Origin: Odoribacter laneus YIT 12061
GTDB taxonomy: Bacteria; Bacteroidota; Bacteroidia; Bacteroidales; Marinifilaceae
Assembly: GCF_000243215.1 (NCBI RefSeq)
Contig: NZ_JH594596.1
Coordinates: 2,564,392-2,628,391, forward strand
DNA length: 64,000 nucleotides
Direction of reading: 5' to 3'
Below, in pieces: positions 43,531-53,084 of this stretch. The notes beneath the pieces were generated by a model. It made no database searches, was not told where the DNA came from, and saw only the letters and a program-made list of their open reading frames with translations. Position 1 is the first letter of the stretch. Each line of letters starts with the position of its first letter. Position numbers and translations under genes: made by a program.

Positions 43531-44454
43531 TTACGATTCATATTCTTCGTTCAACACCCGGTCCAAAGCTTCCTGTACCATAGTTACCAATCCTTTTTCC
43601 CCATCGTGGTCATAAAATTCAATTCCCCAGATATTTTTCAAATAATTGATAACAATTGTCTCTTTTTGTCTCATCGCCTCTGCCGGATCGTAAGCATATT
43701 GTCCGGGAGAAGCAGCATTCACATACATTTCATGGGCTTTGGCGATTCTTTGTTCCCACCAATCCCGGCCATATACGGCGATGCGAGAGATCATTTCGGC
43801 AAAATCTTCGTCGGCCTCGCTACAGGCATAACGGCTGACAAATCCCAAAACCAAAGCCTCTTCTTCATCCACATTATTCCAGGAAGAAGTATACCCGGCA
43901 GGGGTAATCTGTTTAAATTCTTCCGGGTACATAATGGTCTGATGCAATGTATGTGCAAACTCATGGTGTACGGTTTTCATAATTTCCTGAATCAATTCCT
44001 TATCAGTCGGTGTAAACCGATTTAAGCGGAAAAGAGTGATCTTGCGTCCCCCTTCAGCCTGTCCGACAACAATCGTTCCATCGGAATTATACATAGGACT
44101 TCCTACCAATACATACTTTTTAGGAGAATATAAACGGATAAAATCTTCTCCGGCTAAAACTTCGTAAGGCTCTATCCACACATGCTTTACAATCTGCATC
44201 ACAGGAATTACGACGTCCTCTTTTACAGGAACCAAAGTTTTATTTAAATCCAATTCCGACTGGTCCCATCTGTACTTCACTTCCATATTGTAAGGAATCG
44301 TAAAATTCTTCAGTATCCATTCGTCTATTTCATTCGGCGTATAATCCTCTCCTCCCAATCCATGTAAATACTGATCGGGGGTAAACTTTTCCTCGGAACA
44401 TCCCCAAACTGTCCATAGCAGGGCGAGGCATATCAAATATTTTAATTTTTTCAT
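43531..44454 (-). CDS. Substrate import-associated zinc metallohydrolase lipoprotein (HExxH)
   Basis: 307 aa. Lipobox TVWGC at Cys19. HHEFAHTLHQ carries an HExxH zinc site near residue 170, with further His/Glu/Asp candidates downstream (EEALVLGFVSRYACSEADEDFAEMIS). It fits the TIGR04549-type lipoproteins (name from memory) that accompany SusC/SusD pairs and DUF4302 proteins. A peptidase acting on the imported substrate at the surface is likely; specificity is unknown. Gene order susC-susD-this-DUF4302-Fn3 with gaps of 13-25 bp indicates one operon. Confidence 0.88.
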   Translation of the reverse strand: MKKLKYLICLALLWTVWGCSEEKFTPDQYLHGLGGEDYTPNEIDEWILKNFTIPYNMEVKYRWDQSELDLNKTLVPVKEDVVIPVMQIVKHVWIEPYEVLAGEDFIRLYSPKKYVLVGSPMYNSDGTIVVGQAEGGRKITLFRLNRFTPTDKELIQEIMKTVHHEFAHTLHQTIMYPEEFKQITPAGYTSSWNNVDEEEALVLGFVSRYACSEADEDFAEMISRIAVYGRDWWEQRIAKAHEMYVNAASPGQYAYDPAEAMRQKETIVINYLKNIWGIEFYDHDGEKGLVTMVQEALDRVLNEEYES

Positions 44455-44479
44455 AATTCCGATATTAAATTGAATGATC

Positions 44480-46084
44480 TTACCATTTTTTGCTCAGTAA
44501 ATTTTCCCGGGGATTTAAAGCGACTCCTGACAGTACAGCCGTTTCAGGAATTTCCAATACCCAGCGATCATCTCCCGGATAAAGCGTATTTTCATCGCCA
44601 GTGTTTGTCCGGTGGGTTACCGGTATTTTATACCTTATCAAGTCCCAATACCGGAGTCCTTCCCACATAAACTCATTCCGACGGAAATCGAGAATACAGA
44701 GGATCAAAGATTTCTTTAAATCGGACCAAGCAGCAGAACCATAAGCGTTGTATTTTTTCATAAAATGTTCTTCATTTTGAAGAGCTGTGGCATAAAATTT
44801 AAGCAAAGAAGCCTCCGTAATCACATGCGCATCTTCCTTATAATCTAAAATCCGCTGCCGGCAAAATACATTTAAATCTGCAATCGCTGCTTCGTAATCA
44901 TCCAGCATAGCATAAGCTTCTGCCCGGTTTAACAATACTTCTTCGTTCCGGAAAGTCGGAAAAATCGTATAAATCTTTCCCGAACTCGCATTGATATCTG
45001 TCTTGATAAATAATTCATAAAATTTCGGGACATAATAATTTTCGTCATTATGATAGGTGCGGTAAGCCCAGCTACCTCCTGTTACATTAGCAGCTTTTTT
45101 GTCCAATGTGACCGCCAAATCGTCCGCAGTGGTACCATATCTCCAGCTATTGGCATAGCGGGACATCCGGCATACCATTTCTGTCAATAAAAGATTAGAC
45201 ATATTACTGGAAGCCCCATAAGCGATTTTAATTTCCGAGGAACCGGAAGCATTGGCATAGGTTGTTAACCAGGGTTGAAAATTATTCTTAGCATATATGG
45301 TAGCCTGATCGGTTACCGCCACATTTTTTGCTCCTTCTTCTCCCACAAATTCTGTCGGTCTCGGGAATACTTTATTGGCATGGACGATCACATTATTCCA
45401 ATCCCCTTTATATAAATAAAAACGACTGGCAAAAGCATGAGCTGCAGCCTGTGTAAAATGATAGCGGGGGACAGAATAAGTCGCATCCGGTCCGATCTTA
45501 TCTATCGACTCGACAATATCCTGTTCGATTTTCTCATACGTTTGGGCTACCGTTTCCCGATCGTACTGGGCTATTGCTTCAGTTTCCGGTTCCGTTACAT
45601 AGGGAATCCCCGGGGAATCGTTTGCCCCCTTCCATTCATAAAATTTAGCATATAAAGAAACCAGAATAAAATGTGAAAAAGCCCGTATTATTTTTGCCTC
45701 GGCAACATAAGGTTTTTGTTCCTTCGGCATTCCCATCTCTTCCGCTGCTTTTAAAGCATGATTTACTTCTGCGATGCTAAAATAAAACTTCTGCCACAAA
45801 TATGTGGGTGTGTCTTGCTGATCATCCGTAACATCCCGCCAGAAGAAAGGATCCGTATTCGAAGCATATTCTTTGTTTCCGGCACCTTTATCCGTTACAA
45901 AATCGACTCTGGAATTTAACGTTGCTGCATAAGAAGCTTTTGGATAAGCATCTGCGATCAATTTAGCCAATTTAGACGTAGAGTCGATTTCAGTTCTGTC
46001 ATCCGGCACTTCGTCCAAAAAGTTATTACAACCGGTTAATAAAATAAGTCCACCGGCAAGGATATTTCTGATATATTTATTCAT
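44480..46084 (-). CDS. SusD/RagB family nutrient-binding lipoprotein
   Basis: 534 aa from ATG 46084 (MNKYIRNILAGGLILLTGC); a longer frame starts 27 bp upstream. Lipobox LLTGC, then the SusD start NNFLDEVPDDRTEIDS. SusD_like N-terminal segment (~20-200), TPR-like helices, and the C-terminal RagB region with NEVLLNRAEAYAMLDDYEAAIADLN and DFRRNEFMWEGLRYWDLIRYK. It is the lid of the SusC pore encoded 56 bp upstream. No carbohydrate-active enzyme accompanies the pair; the HExxH lipoprotein suggests peptide or protein substrates. Confidence 0.94.
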   Translation of the reverse strand: MNKYIRNILAGGLILLTGCNNFLDEVPDDRTEIDSTSKLAKLIADAYPKASYAATLNSRVDFVTDKGAGNKEYASNTDPFFWRDVTDDQQDTPTYLWQKFYFSIAEVNHALKAAEEMGMPKEQKPYVAEAKIIRAFSHFILVSLYAKFYEWKGANDSPGIPYVTEPETEAIAQYDRETVAQTYEKIEQDIVESIDKIGPDATYSVPRYHFTQAAAHAFASRFYLYKGDWNNVIVHANKVFPRPTEFVGEEGAKNVAVTDQATIYAKNNFQPWLTTYANASGSSEIKIAYGASSNMSNLLLTEMVCRMSRYANSWRYGTTADDLAVTLDKKAANVTGGSWAYRTYHNDENYYVPKFYELFIKTDINASSGKIYTIFPTFRNEEVLLNRAEAYAMLDDYEAAIADLNVFCRQRILDYKEDAHVITEASLLKFYATALQNEEHFMKKYNAYGSAAWSDLKKSLILCILDFRRNEFMWEGLRYWDLIRYKIPVTHRTNTGDENTLYPGDDRWVLEIPETAVLSGVALNPRENLLSKKW

Positions 46085-46140
46085 AACTGTATTTTTTAAA
46101 TACACTTTCATTCGATTCTTCTTTATGATAAGCCGTTTTC

Positions 46141-49100
46141 TTAAAATCCGATATTCAAAGCCACGGTAAATTGACGGGCTAGCGGTTGGGCAACACCACC
46201 GGTATTATAAAACTCGGGATCCTGTCCGTTGAATTTTTTATCGGCATAAATCAACCATAGATTTGACCCGGCAACCGTTAACGTCATATCACTTAATATT
46301 CTAGTCTTTTCTAAAATATATTTAGGTAATCTGTAAGTTAAAGAAATCGTCTTTAACCGGACAAAATCCCCTTTTGCTACCCGCAGGCCAGTATAATTAT
46401 AAGCACTATAGGCATATTTACTAGACAATCTGGAAACTGTCATGGCGTCCGGAATAGAGGGGACATTGGTATATTTTTCGTCACCCGGATGCATCCATCT
46501 GTCTTTAAACACTTTTGACATGGCATCCAATTCCGTATACCTTTTCTTAAATTGTCCGTCTAAGCGCACTTTGTTACCAGCCTGAAAAGTCAGAAACACA
46601 TTTACAGACAAATCTTTCCAGCGGAAAGTATTGGACCAGCCTCCGGTATAGGTAGGATCCACCGGACCTTCGTATTTCAAATATTGCAAATTTGTACTCT
46701 GAAAATCTATCGTTTCAGCAACTTCTCCGTTTTGATCTAAAATTAAAGGTACGCCTGTATCCGGAGTCAATCCACAAAACTGAATGGAAAATAAACTTCC
46801 TACAGGATAACCCTCCAGATTTCCTCCCGTAGAGCGTATCATATTGTTGATAGAAGGTAAATTTTTAGAATTCGTAATTTTAGTTTTCGTATAGCCTAGA
46901 GTAAAATTAGATTTCCAACCCCAGTCTTTCGTCCGGATGGGAGTAATGCCGATAGCGATATCAAAGCCCGAGGATTCCATATCGGCATAATTCGCCTTTT
47001 TACTTATCTTTCCTCCGATGCCTGACGTTTTCATCGTAGCGATCAGGTCAAAACTATTTCTTTTCCAATAATCAAAAATAACATCCAATCTACGATTGAA
47101 GAGTCCCAGATCAATTCCCAGATTCAATACATGGCCTTTTTCCCAAGTTAAATCCTTATTTTCCAAAGCATCCATCGTAATGACAGACTCGTGATCTCCG
47201 GCCGTGGGACGGTTGGTCGTCCCGTCCACAAACTTAGCAGAAGCAGAAGCGGAACTGTTCATAGAGGCCGTCAGACCGTAAGAAGCCCGTAAAGACAATT
47301 GATCCACCCATTTTACCGGCTCCATAAAATGTTCATTACTGATATTCCATTTAGCACTGACGTTCCAGGTGGGTAACCAACGAGCCGTCCGGCTTTTTCC
47401 CAAAGCATTGGTTCCGTCATACCGGACCGTACCGGAAAAAATATAACGGGCATCATACCCATAATCTGCATTGTAATAAAAAGCGACAAAACGATCGCGG
47501 GTCGTCCCCATGCCATAATAAGGGAAATTACTCTCGATCATCATTTTCATAATACGGTAATCTACCGATACATTTCCCCCTTCCTCGTACTGATATCCAT
47601 ACCCGGTGTTATTAAACGCCTGACGATCGGCATACTTCACTTGTATACCTCCAATCATATTCAATTCATGAAGACCGAATTTTTTATTAAACTTCAAAGA
47701 ATTCCTGACGTCATAACTGGTCAACTGATCTTCGGTCCGATTGTAAAATCCTCCGTAAGGCAATACGGAAACGGGTTCTGCTTCGGGATGATCCGGATCC
47801 TTATACAGAAAATTATTGTTTTTCCGAATAGTGGAGTTATAATCGGCCCGATAAGCCTCCGCCATATTGGATTTCTCTTTGATCATATGTTCCCGGTCGG
47901 ATTTCACATAACGGACAGCTCCTGTGAATTCATACCGAAGTCCCTTTACAATTTCCCAGCCTAAATCTACCTGAGCCTTTACATCCACCATCTTCAAATG
48001 AATTGAATTATTTCTCAATTCGTGGATAATATTAAAAGGGGCATAATTGCGGGTAAAAAATTCCAGATTTCCGTCCTCATCGTAACAAGTCATTGCCCGG
48101 CTGGTATTCAAAGCATAACTGAAGGGATTGATATCGAAATCCCGGTCGTACGTTCCTTCCACCGTATTGCTCCGGCGGGACAAAGCTCCGGGAGCTTTCT
48201 GGTCGCGAACAGAGCCGATCACCTGCAGCCCCAGATTCAAATTATCCGCCAACTTCAGATCGTTACGTATATTGGCCGTATAACGGCGTACTTTGGTTCC
48301 GATACTCCAACCTTCATCGTTCAGAAAACTCAAAGAACCGTAAGTACGGCTTTTCTGATTACCTGCAGAAATACTGATAGAATGTTCCTGTTGCAAAGAA
48401 TTCCGGAATAAAACTTTAAACCAATCCGTATTAGCATTGGCATAACGGCGTAAAAACTGACGGCGGGCTTCTACCGTATTCAGTAATCCGAATTCTCCGG
48501 TTTCCGGATCATACGTATTGATCAACTTATACATTTTCCCGTAAACGCCGGAATTAGCATCATTTACCAAGTCAGAATTCAGAAATCCCTTCCTTTCTAA
48601 TTCGGCATAAATAGACATCTGATCCCCCGAGTTCAAAATATCGTAATCAGCATAAGTCGGCCGGAACTGGACGGTGAAATTTCCGGAATATCTTAAAATC
48701 GGACGACCTTCCACTCCTTTCTTCGTCGTCACCACTACTACGCCATTCATAGCCCGAGCTCCATAGAGAGCGGTAGCTGCCGCATCTTTCAAAATGTCAA
48801 TACTCTCAATATCGTTTGCATTCAGGCCGGCTACAGCTGAGCCCAAAAGAGTAGTAGGGTCCCCACTGGTCAATTCGTCATTGCTCACACTGACGATATC
48901 TTCATGCACAACGCCATCAATTACCCACAAAGGTTTATTCTCTCCCGACAAAGAAGTGGCGCCACGCACCCTTACTTTAGGAGCTGCACCAAAAGTACCG
49001 GATACGTTCTGAATACTTACCCCCGCCACTTGTCCTTCCAACATACGACTCACATCCACAACTCCTTTTTGAGCGATATCTTCCTGCTGAAGCTTAGTAG

Positions 49101-49791
49101 AAGAACCGGTAAATGTCGTTTTACTGATACTCCGATAACCGGTCACCACCACATCTTCCAATACCTGAGCATCGTCTTCCAGCACTATGCTCAAAGGTTT
49201 ATCCGGAGTTGCTGTCACTTCTTTACTCTTCATGCCCACAAACGAGAATACCAGAATCATTGGCTTATCAGAAGGACAATCGATTGTAAATTTACCATCT
49301 AAATCCGTGGCTGTCCCCGTCGTCGTCCCTTTTACAACGACGCTTACACCGGGTATAGATTCCCCCTTGCTATCCCTTACCACTCCTGTAAATCGCTTTT
49401 TTTCCACCCCAGCCTTCAGTTGGGCCGCGATCTTCGCTTTCGTGATAATGATCAGATTATTGGAAATCTCATACTGATAACCGTCCCCTATAATTTTCTG
49501 AAGGGCCTTCTCTAATTCTTCTTCCTGAATCGAAAGAGTTACCCTCTGATCCGTATTTACGTTTTTATCATTAAAGAAGAAATAATAATCGGTTTGATTT
49601 TCCAGATCTTTAAAGACCTTACTGAGCAACTCGTTCTGACAATGGACAGAAACTCGCACTACTTGTGAAAAACCTAACGCATTCACATCGAATATGAATG
49701 CTAACATCAAAATCAGCGTTAATCTCATAATACGCAATGTCTTTTTCAGTAATTGCCCCCTGGGGATAGCAATTAATTGCTTTTTTTTCAT
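46141..49791 (-). CDS. SusC/RagA family TonB-dependent transporter with STN domain
   Basis: 1216 aa from ATG 49791 (MKKKQLIAIPRGQ). Signal region, then an STN domain (~40-115; VSVHCQNELLSKVFKDLENQTDYYF), CarboxypepD_reg-like (FTGVVRDSKGESIPGVSVVVKGTTTGTATDLDG), plug with DVVVTGYRS, LEGQVAGVSIQNVSG and RVRGATSLSGENKPLWVIDGV, and a long β-barrel ending RQFTVALNIGF. The STN domain contacts a FecR-type anti-sigma factor, matching the fecR and ECF sigma genes just upstream, so import and induction are linked. Confidence 0.96.
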   Translation of the reverse strand: MKKKQLIAIPRGQLLKKTLRIMRLTLILMLAFIFDVNALGFSQVVRVSVHCQNELLSKVFKDLENQTDYYFFFNDKNVNTDQRVTLSIQEEELEKALQKIIGDGYQYEISNNLIIITKAKIAAQLKAGVEKKRFTGVVRDSKGESIPGVSVVVKGTTTGTATDLDGKFTIDCPSDKPMILVFSFVGMKSKEVTATPDKPLSIVLEDDAQVLEDVVVTGYRSISKTTFTGSSTKLQQEDIAQKGVVDVSRMLEGQVAGVSIQNVSGTFGAAPKVRVRGATSLSGENKPLWVIDGVVHEDIVSVSNDELTSGDPTTLLGSAVAGLNANDIESIDILKDAAATALYGARAMNGVVVVTTKKGVEGRPILRYSGNFTVQFRPTYADYDILNSGDQMSIYAELERKGFLNSDLVNDANSGVYGKMYKLINTYDPETGEFGLLNTVEARRQFLRRYANANTDWFKVLFRNSLQQEHSISISAGNQKSRTYGSLSFLNDEGWSIGTKVRRYTANIRNDLKLADNLNLGLQVIGSVRDQKAPGALSRRSNTVEGTYDRDFDINPFSYALNTSRAMTCYDEDGNLEFFTRNYAPFNIIHELRNNSIHLKMVDVKAQVDLGWEIVKGLRYEFTGAVRYVKSDREHMIKEKSNMAEAYRADYNSTIRKNNNFLYKDPDHPEAEPVSVLPYGGFYNRTEDQLTSYDVRNSLKFNKKFGLHELNMIGGIQVKYADRQAFNNTGYGYQYEEGGNVSVDYRIMKMMIESNFPYYGMGTTRDRFVAFYYNADYGYDARYIFSGTVRYDGTNALGKSRTARWLPTWNVSAKWNISNEHFMEPVKWVDQLSLRASYGLTASMNSSASASAKFVDGTTNRPTAGDHESVITMDALENKDLTWEKGHVLNLGIDLGLFNRRLDVIFDYWKRNSFDLIATMKTSGIGGKISKKANYADMESSGFDIAIGITPIRTKDWGWKSNFTLGYTKTKITNSKNLPSINNMIRSTGGNLEGYPVGSLFSIQFCGLTPDTGVPLILDQNGEVAETIDFQSTNLQYLKYEGPVDPTYTGGWSNTFRWKDLSVNVFLTFQAGNKVRLDGQFKKRYTELDAMSKVFKDRWMHPGDEKYTNVPSIPDAMTVSRLSSKYAYSAYNYTGLRVAKGDFVRLKTISLTYRLPKYILEKTRILSDMTLTVAGSNLWLIYADKKFNGQDPEFYNTGGVAQPLARQFTVALNIGF

Positions 49792-49907
49792 AAATTTGTA
49801 ATTAAGATCCAACATTACCTGTTGTCCTTCGTCCAAAAAGCAACAGGCGGTTATCTACCGGTGATTGCTCGCACCAATCACCGGTTTCATTTATTATTAT
49901 TTAATAT

Positions 49908-51005
49908 TCATTCTACGATTACAGTCTTCCCGTTCAGCCTAAAACGTACATCCACCGTTTTTTCTATTGTCCGGAACGTTTCTTCCGGCGATAAATTCCG
50001 GTCGATCATTCCTGTAAAAGTATACGCTTGGGCTTCCCGATTCCGGAAAAATACCGATAACCCATACCAACGTTCCATCTGAATCATGATATTTTCCAGA
50101 GACATCTTTCTAAAAACGAATTTTCCATTTTTCCAACCGATAAAATCCCGGTAATTCACTTCTTTCACACTGATTTTTTGCTCAGAACAACAGGCTTGTT
50201 GGCCCGGTAAAAGTCCTACTTTTTGATTTCCATCTTCTACATTCACTTTCCCTTTCACCAAAGTCGTCTCCACGCCCTTTTTTTCCGGATAAGCATTGAT
50301 ATTAAAACGGGTACCTACCGCTTCGACCTCTACATTTCCCACAACGACCCGAAAAGGATGATTTTTATCACTTTTCACCTCAAAATATCCTTCCCCTTCC
50401 AGAAATACACGACGTTCGTTTCCTACAAAAGCGACCGGATACTTCAGCTTACTACACGAATTCAGATACACCACACTCCCATCGGAAAGAGTCAGTTGAT
50501 AACTACCCCCCACAGGCATTTCCAAAGTATTGTATTCCAATTGAGCAGAAACAGGTCCTTTTACTTCATACGACAAGGCAGAGTTAGATTTATGCCGGAT
50601 AGCAACATCTTCGTGCACCACCAAATTCACAACCGAATCCTTATGGACCCGAATTACCTTTCCATCCGCAAGAGTTAAACGCACAGCAGAGGCATCTTCT
50701 ATCTCCTTTTCCACTTTTGCAACCTTGGGCTGTGAGGTATATTTAGAATGATAAAAATAAACAGCCGAAGAAAGAATAAGTACCGGCAGTAACACCGCCG
50801 CCACTCCTTGAAAAAACTTAATATGCCGTTCTCTTTTCCCGATTGTAGCCCTTCGAACCTCTTTCCACATTTGCTTATAATCCGGTTCCCGCACCTGAGT
50901 CACCCGAGCCATACGTTTTAGCACGTCGCGGACTTCCGGAGAATCAGCTTTATTCCGATTTTCCCCTTGTAAAAGTTGCCATATTTGTTGAAATAATTCT
51001 TTCAT
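49908..51005 (-). CDS. FecR family anti-sigma factor
   Basis: 365 aa. Cytoplasmic N-terminal region (~1-80), one membrane helix (GVAAVLLPVLILSSAVYFY, ~87-105), periplasmic FecR domain (YNTLEMPVGGSYQLTLSDGSVVYLNSCSKLKYP, VFLEGEGYFEVKSDKNHPFRV, VEAVGTRFNINAYPEKKGVETTLVKGKV) and a C-terminal STN-interacting domain (LENIMIQMERWYGLSVFF). It relays substrate binding at the SusC transporter to the sigma factor encoded 87 bp upstream. Confidence 0.95.
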   Translation of the reverse strand: MKELFQQIWQLLQGENRNKADSPEVRDVLKRMARVTQVREPDYKQMWKEVRRATIGKRERHIKFFQGVAAVLLPVLILSSAVYFYHSKYTSQPKVAKVEKEIEDASAVRLTLADGKVIRVHKDSVVNLVVHEDVAIRHKSNSALSYEVKGPVSAQLEYNTLEMPVGGSYQLTLSDGSVVYLNSCSKLKYPVAFVGNERRVFLEGEGYFEVKSDKNHPFRVVVGNVEVEAVGTRFNINAYPEKKGVETTLVKGKVNVEDGNQKVGLLPGQQACCSEQKISVKEVNYRDFIGWKNGKFVFRKMSLENIMIQMERWYGLSVFFRNREAQAYTFTGMIDRNLSPEETFRTIEKTVDVRFRLNGKTVIVE

Positions 51006-51092
51006 CTTTCCTGATTTGGAATTTCATTACTCCTTCCGTTTCGGAACGGAATCCTATATAATGAACTCCAATCGATAAAAAGGGTGAAAAAA

Positions 51093-51674
51093 TTATAAAA
51101 AAAATTTTAGAATTATGACGATGAGAATGGGAACTAACTCATCCAGAGAACATTCCTGAAAAGAAGTTTTTAACTTACGATAAGCAATTTTCACTTGAGT
51201 CTTTACCGTATTTATGGAAACATCCAGAGCAGTAGCTGTATCTGCATAACTCATGCCTTCCAGAACAGACATTATAAAAATTTTACGACATTCCTCGGGT
51301 AAAGAAAAAATTACTTTTTTGATCCGTTCAATTTGTTCAGAACAATCTTCCGGTGCATACTCTCCCCAAAATTGCTGCTCCCGGTTTAAATCCTCCGCAT
51401 GTTTTTTCTCTATATTTTGATGACGAAAATAATTAAAAATATAATTTCGGACAGATTGTTTCAAATAATACTGAATATCATAAGCCGGATCAATTTGCTT
51501 CCGATGATTCCATAAATACACAAAACTTTCCTGCACGGCATCTTCCGCTATATCCCGGTCATTGACCAATCCCATAGCAATAAAAAACATCGCACGGGAA
51601 TAATAACGAAAAATCCGCTCAAAGGCCTTAGCATCTCCTTCTATCAAGCAAAGTATATCTTCCTTCGTATCCAT
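51093..51674 (-). CDS. ECF sigma-70 factor (Bacteroidetes SusC-linked type)
   Basis: 193 aa. Sigma region 2 (~10-80; FERIFRYYSRAMFFIAMGLVNDRDIAEDAVQESFVYLWNHRKQ) and region 4 (~120-170; LPEECRKIFIMSVLEGMSYADTATALDVSINTVKTQVKIAYRKLK). It is typical of ECF factors controlling SusCD loci with FecR and STN partners. First gene of the locus; presumably released by the FecR protein to transcribe susC onward. Confidence 0.96.
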   Translation of the reverse strand: MDTKEDILCLIEGDAKAFERIFRYYSRAMFFIAMGLVNDRDIAEDAVQESFVYLWNHRKQIDPAYDIQYYLKQSVRNYIFNYFRHQNIEKKHAEDLNREQQFWGEYAPEDCSEQIERIKKVIFSLPEECRKIFIMSVLEGMSYADTATALDVSINTVKTQVKIAYRKLKTSFQECSLDELVPILIVIILKFFL

Positions 51675-51933
51675 TCTTGATTTTAATTCACAAAGCCCCC
51701 TTTGTATAAATTTATAAATCTAAGATTATTTTTTCCCACTTATTTTTTAATAGACTGACCAGGCAAAGTTCGTTTATTTTAATCATAAAAATACAATATT
51801 TCTAAATAAATCTGACTTCCCTCCTTTATTTTATTCTTTTTTAAAGTTTGACAGTATCGATTCTGAGGGAAGGTTTAGAAATCTTTCTTAACCCTTTCTT
51901 TCGGATTTGCGTATATTTCTAAAACAATATAAA

Positions 51934-52077
51934 ATGAAAAAGAAAACTCAAAAAATATGGACGATCATCGCTGCTGTCCTTTTATCTATTTTACTGTTAT
52001 GGTGGCTTCTAGCTGCTACAATTATCGATGAAGACGAAAATATCGAAAATCCTGTCATCATCCAACAAATTGATTAA
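51934..52077 (+). CDS. Small single-pass membrane protein (47 aa)
   Basis: MKKKTQKIWTIIAAVLLSILLL… : a basic N-terminus, one strong membrane helix (~9-30) and an acidic tail (DEDENIENPVIIQQID). It lies 69 bp upstream of the outer-membrane barrel gene on the same strand and has a plausible start and stop. No family known to me. It could tether or assist the barrel protein, or be a regulatory microprotein. Confidence 0.6.
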   Translation: MKKKTQKIWTIIAAVLLSILLLWWLLAATIIDEDENIENPVIIQQID

Positions 52078-52146
52078 TTTATAAAAATAATGCAAAATAT
52101 ATAATTTTAATTAATATCTTTATTGCATCTAATTTTCAATTTCTAA

Positions 52147-52887
52147 ATGATGATGCGAAAAGATATTTTTATCCTTGTGGCTTTATTACTGTCAGGGAAT
52201 GTGTATAGCCAAAAAACATCCTGTTCCAAAGATTATTCGGTAAACTTTGCTATACAGGCAGGTATCAGTACAGGTTTTATGTCTTCCGGAACAATCGACG
52301 GAATGAAATACGATGGAATTTATGGACTAAAAATGGATTTCCCTTTCCAAAAAAAATGGAGTATTGGGGCCGAAATTAATTATACGCAGTTAAGAACGGA
52401 AAATAAACACGATATACAGACACTCATTATTCCTTCTTTAGCAGAACACCCTTACAAACTTATTTTTAAGGATCAGGCTCTTATAAAAATAAATCTACAT
52501 GCCTTATCCGTCCCTTTTTATGTAAAATATAAATTCAATGCTCAGCGAACCGCCGTATTTTTGGGAGGTTATTTTTCCGTAAACATCAAAAGAAAAATTT
52601 CACTTCCTACAACAATCATAGGAGGGACAACTTCATGGGAACCAGAAGGAGAGACTCAGAACCCCTCGCTGACTTTCCTTCCCGATATGCCTGAAGCCGA
52701 TAAATGGGATGCAGGCCTTACATTAGGAATAGAACAACAAATTGTAAAGCAGCTCTTTATTATGTTGAGAGTAAGCGGCAGCTGCAAAGACATTTTAAAG
52801 CAGGCCGATTTTTATCCCAAAAAGCTTTTCCCTTTCCAAGCAAATCTTACACTCAGCTATAATCTTCTAAAATTAGGGAAACGCTAA
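52147..52887 (+). CDS. Outer-membrane β-barrel protein (PorT-like)
   Basis: 246 aa. Signal peptide (DIFILVALLLSGNVYSQ), then alternating strands typical of a small outer-membrane barrel: VNFAIQAGISTGFMSS, KWSIGAEINYTQLR, LHALSVPFYVKYKF, TAVFLGGYFSVNIKRK, KWDAGLTLGIEQQI, and a C-terminal strand FQANLTLSYNLLKLGKR. It resembles the OMP_b-brl_2/PorT-type families. It follows the 47-aa gene and ends at a strong hairpin. Confidence 0.8.
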   Translation: MMMRKDIFILVALLLSGNVYSQKTSCSKDYSVNFAIQAGISTGFMSSGTIDGMKYDGIYGLKMDFPFQKKWSIGAEINYTQLRTENKHDIQTLIIPSLAEHPYKLIFKDQALIKINLHALSVPFYVKYKFNAQRTAVFLGGYFSVNIKRKISLPTTIIGGTTSWEPEGETQNPSLTFLPDMPEADKWDAGLTLGIEQQIVKQLFIMLRVSGSCKDILKQADFYPKKLFPFQANLTLSYNLLKLGKR

Positions 52888-52958
52888 AGCAAAATGTAAA
52901 CAGTAATCTGAAATCTTCCTGCTTTCAGCCGACAGAGGATCAGCCTCCATTTATAAAT

Positions 52959-53001
52959 GAACCTTCAATTCTGATTAAGTTGTCATCAGAACTGAAGGTT
53001 C
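52959..53001 (+). terminator. Hairpin terminator between convergent genes
   Basis: GAACCTTCA…TTCTGAT pairs with ATCAGAA…TGAAGGTTC, a long imperfect stem of about 17 bp located 71 bp after the barrel gene. It could serve both the plus-strand barrel gene and the minus-strand lipoprotein gene; the T tail is weak. Confidence 0.6.
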
Positions 53002-53084
53002 GTTCATCAGTCAGTATTCAGACGGGCACTTAGCGGGTATGAAATACCACCAATTCTTCTTCCCATCAGAACATTCAAAACTAT

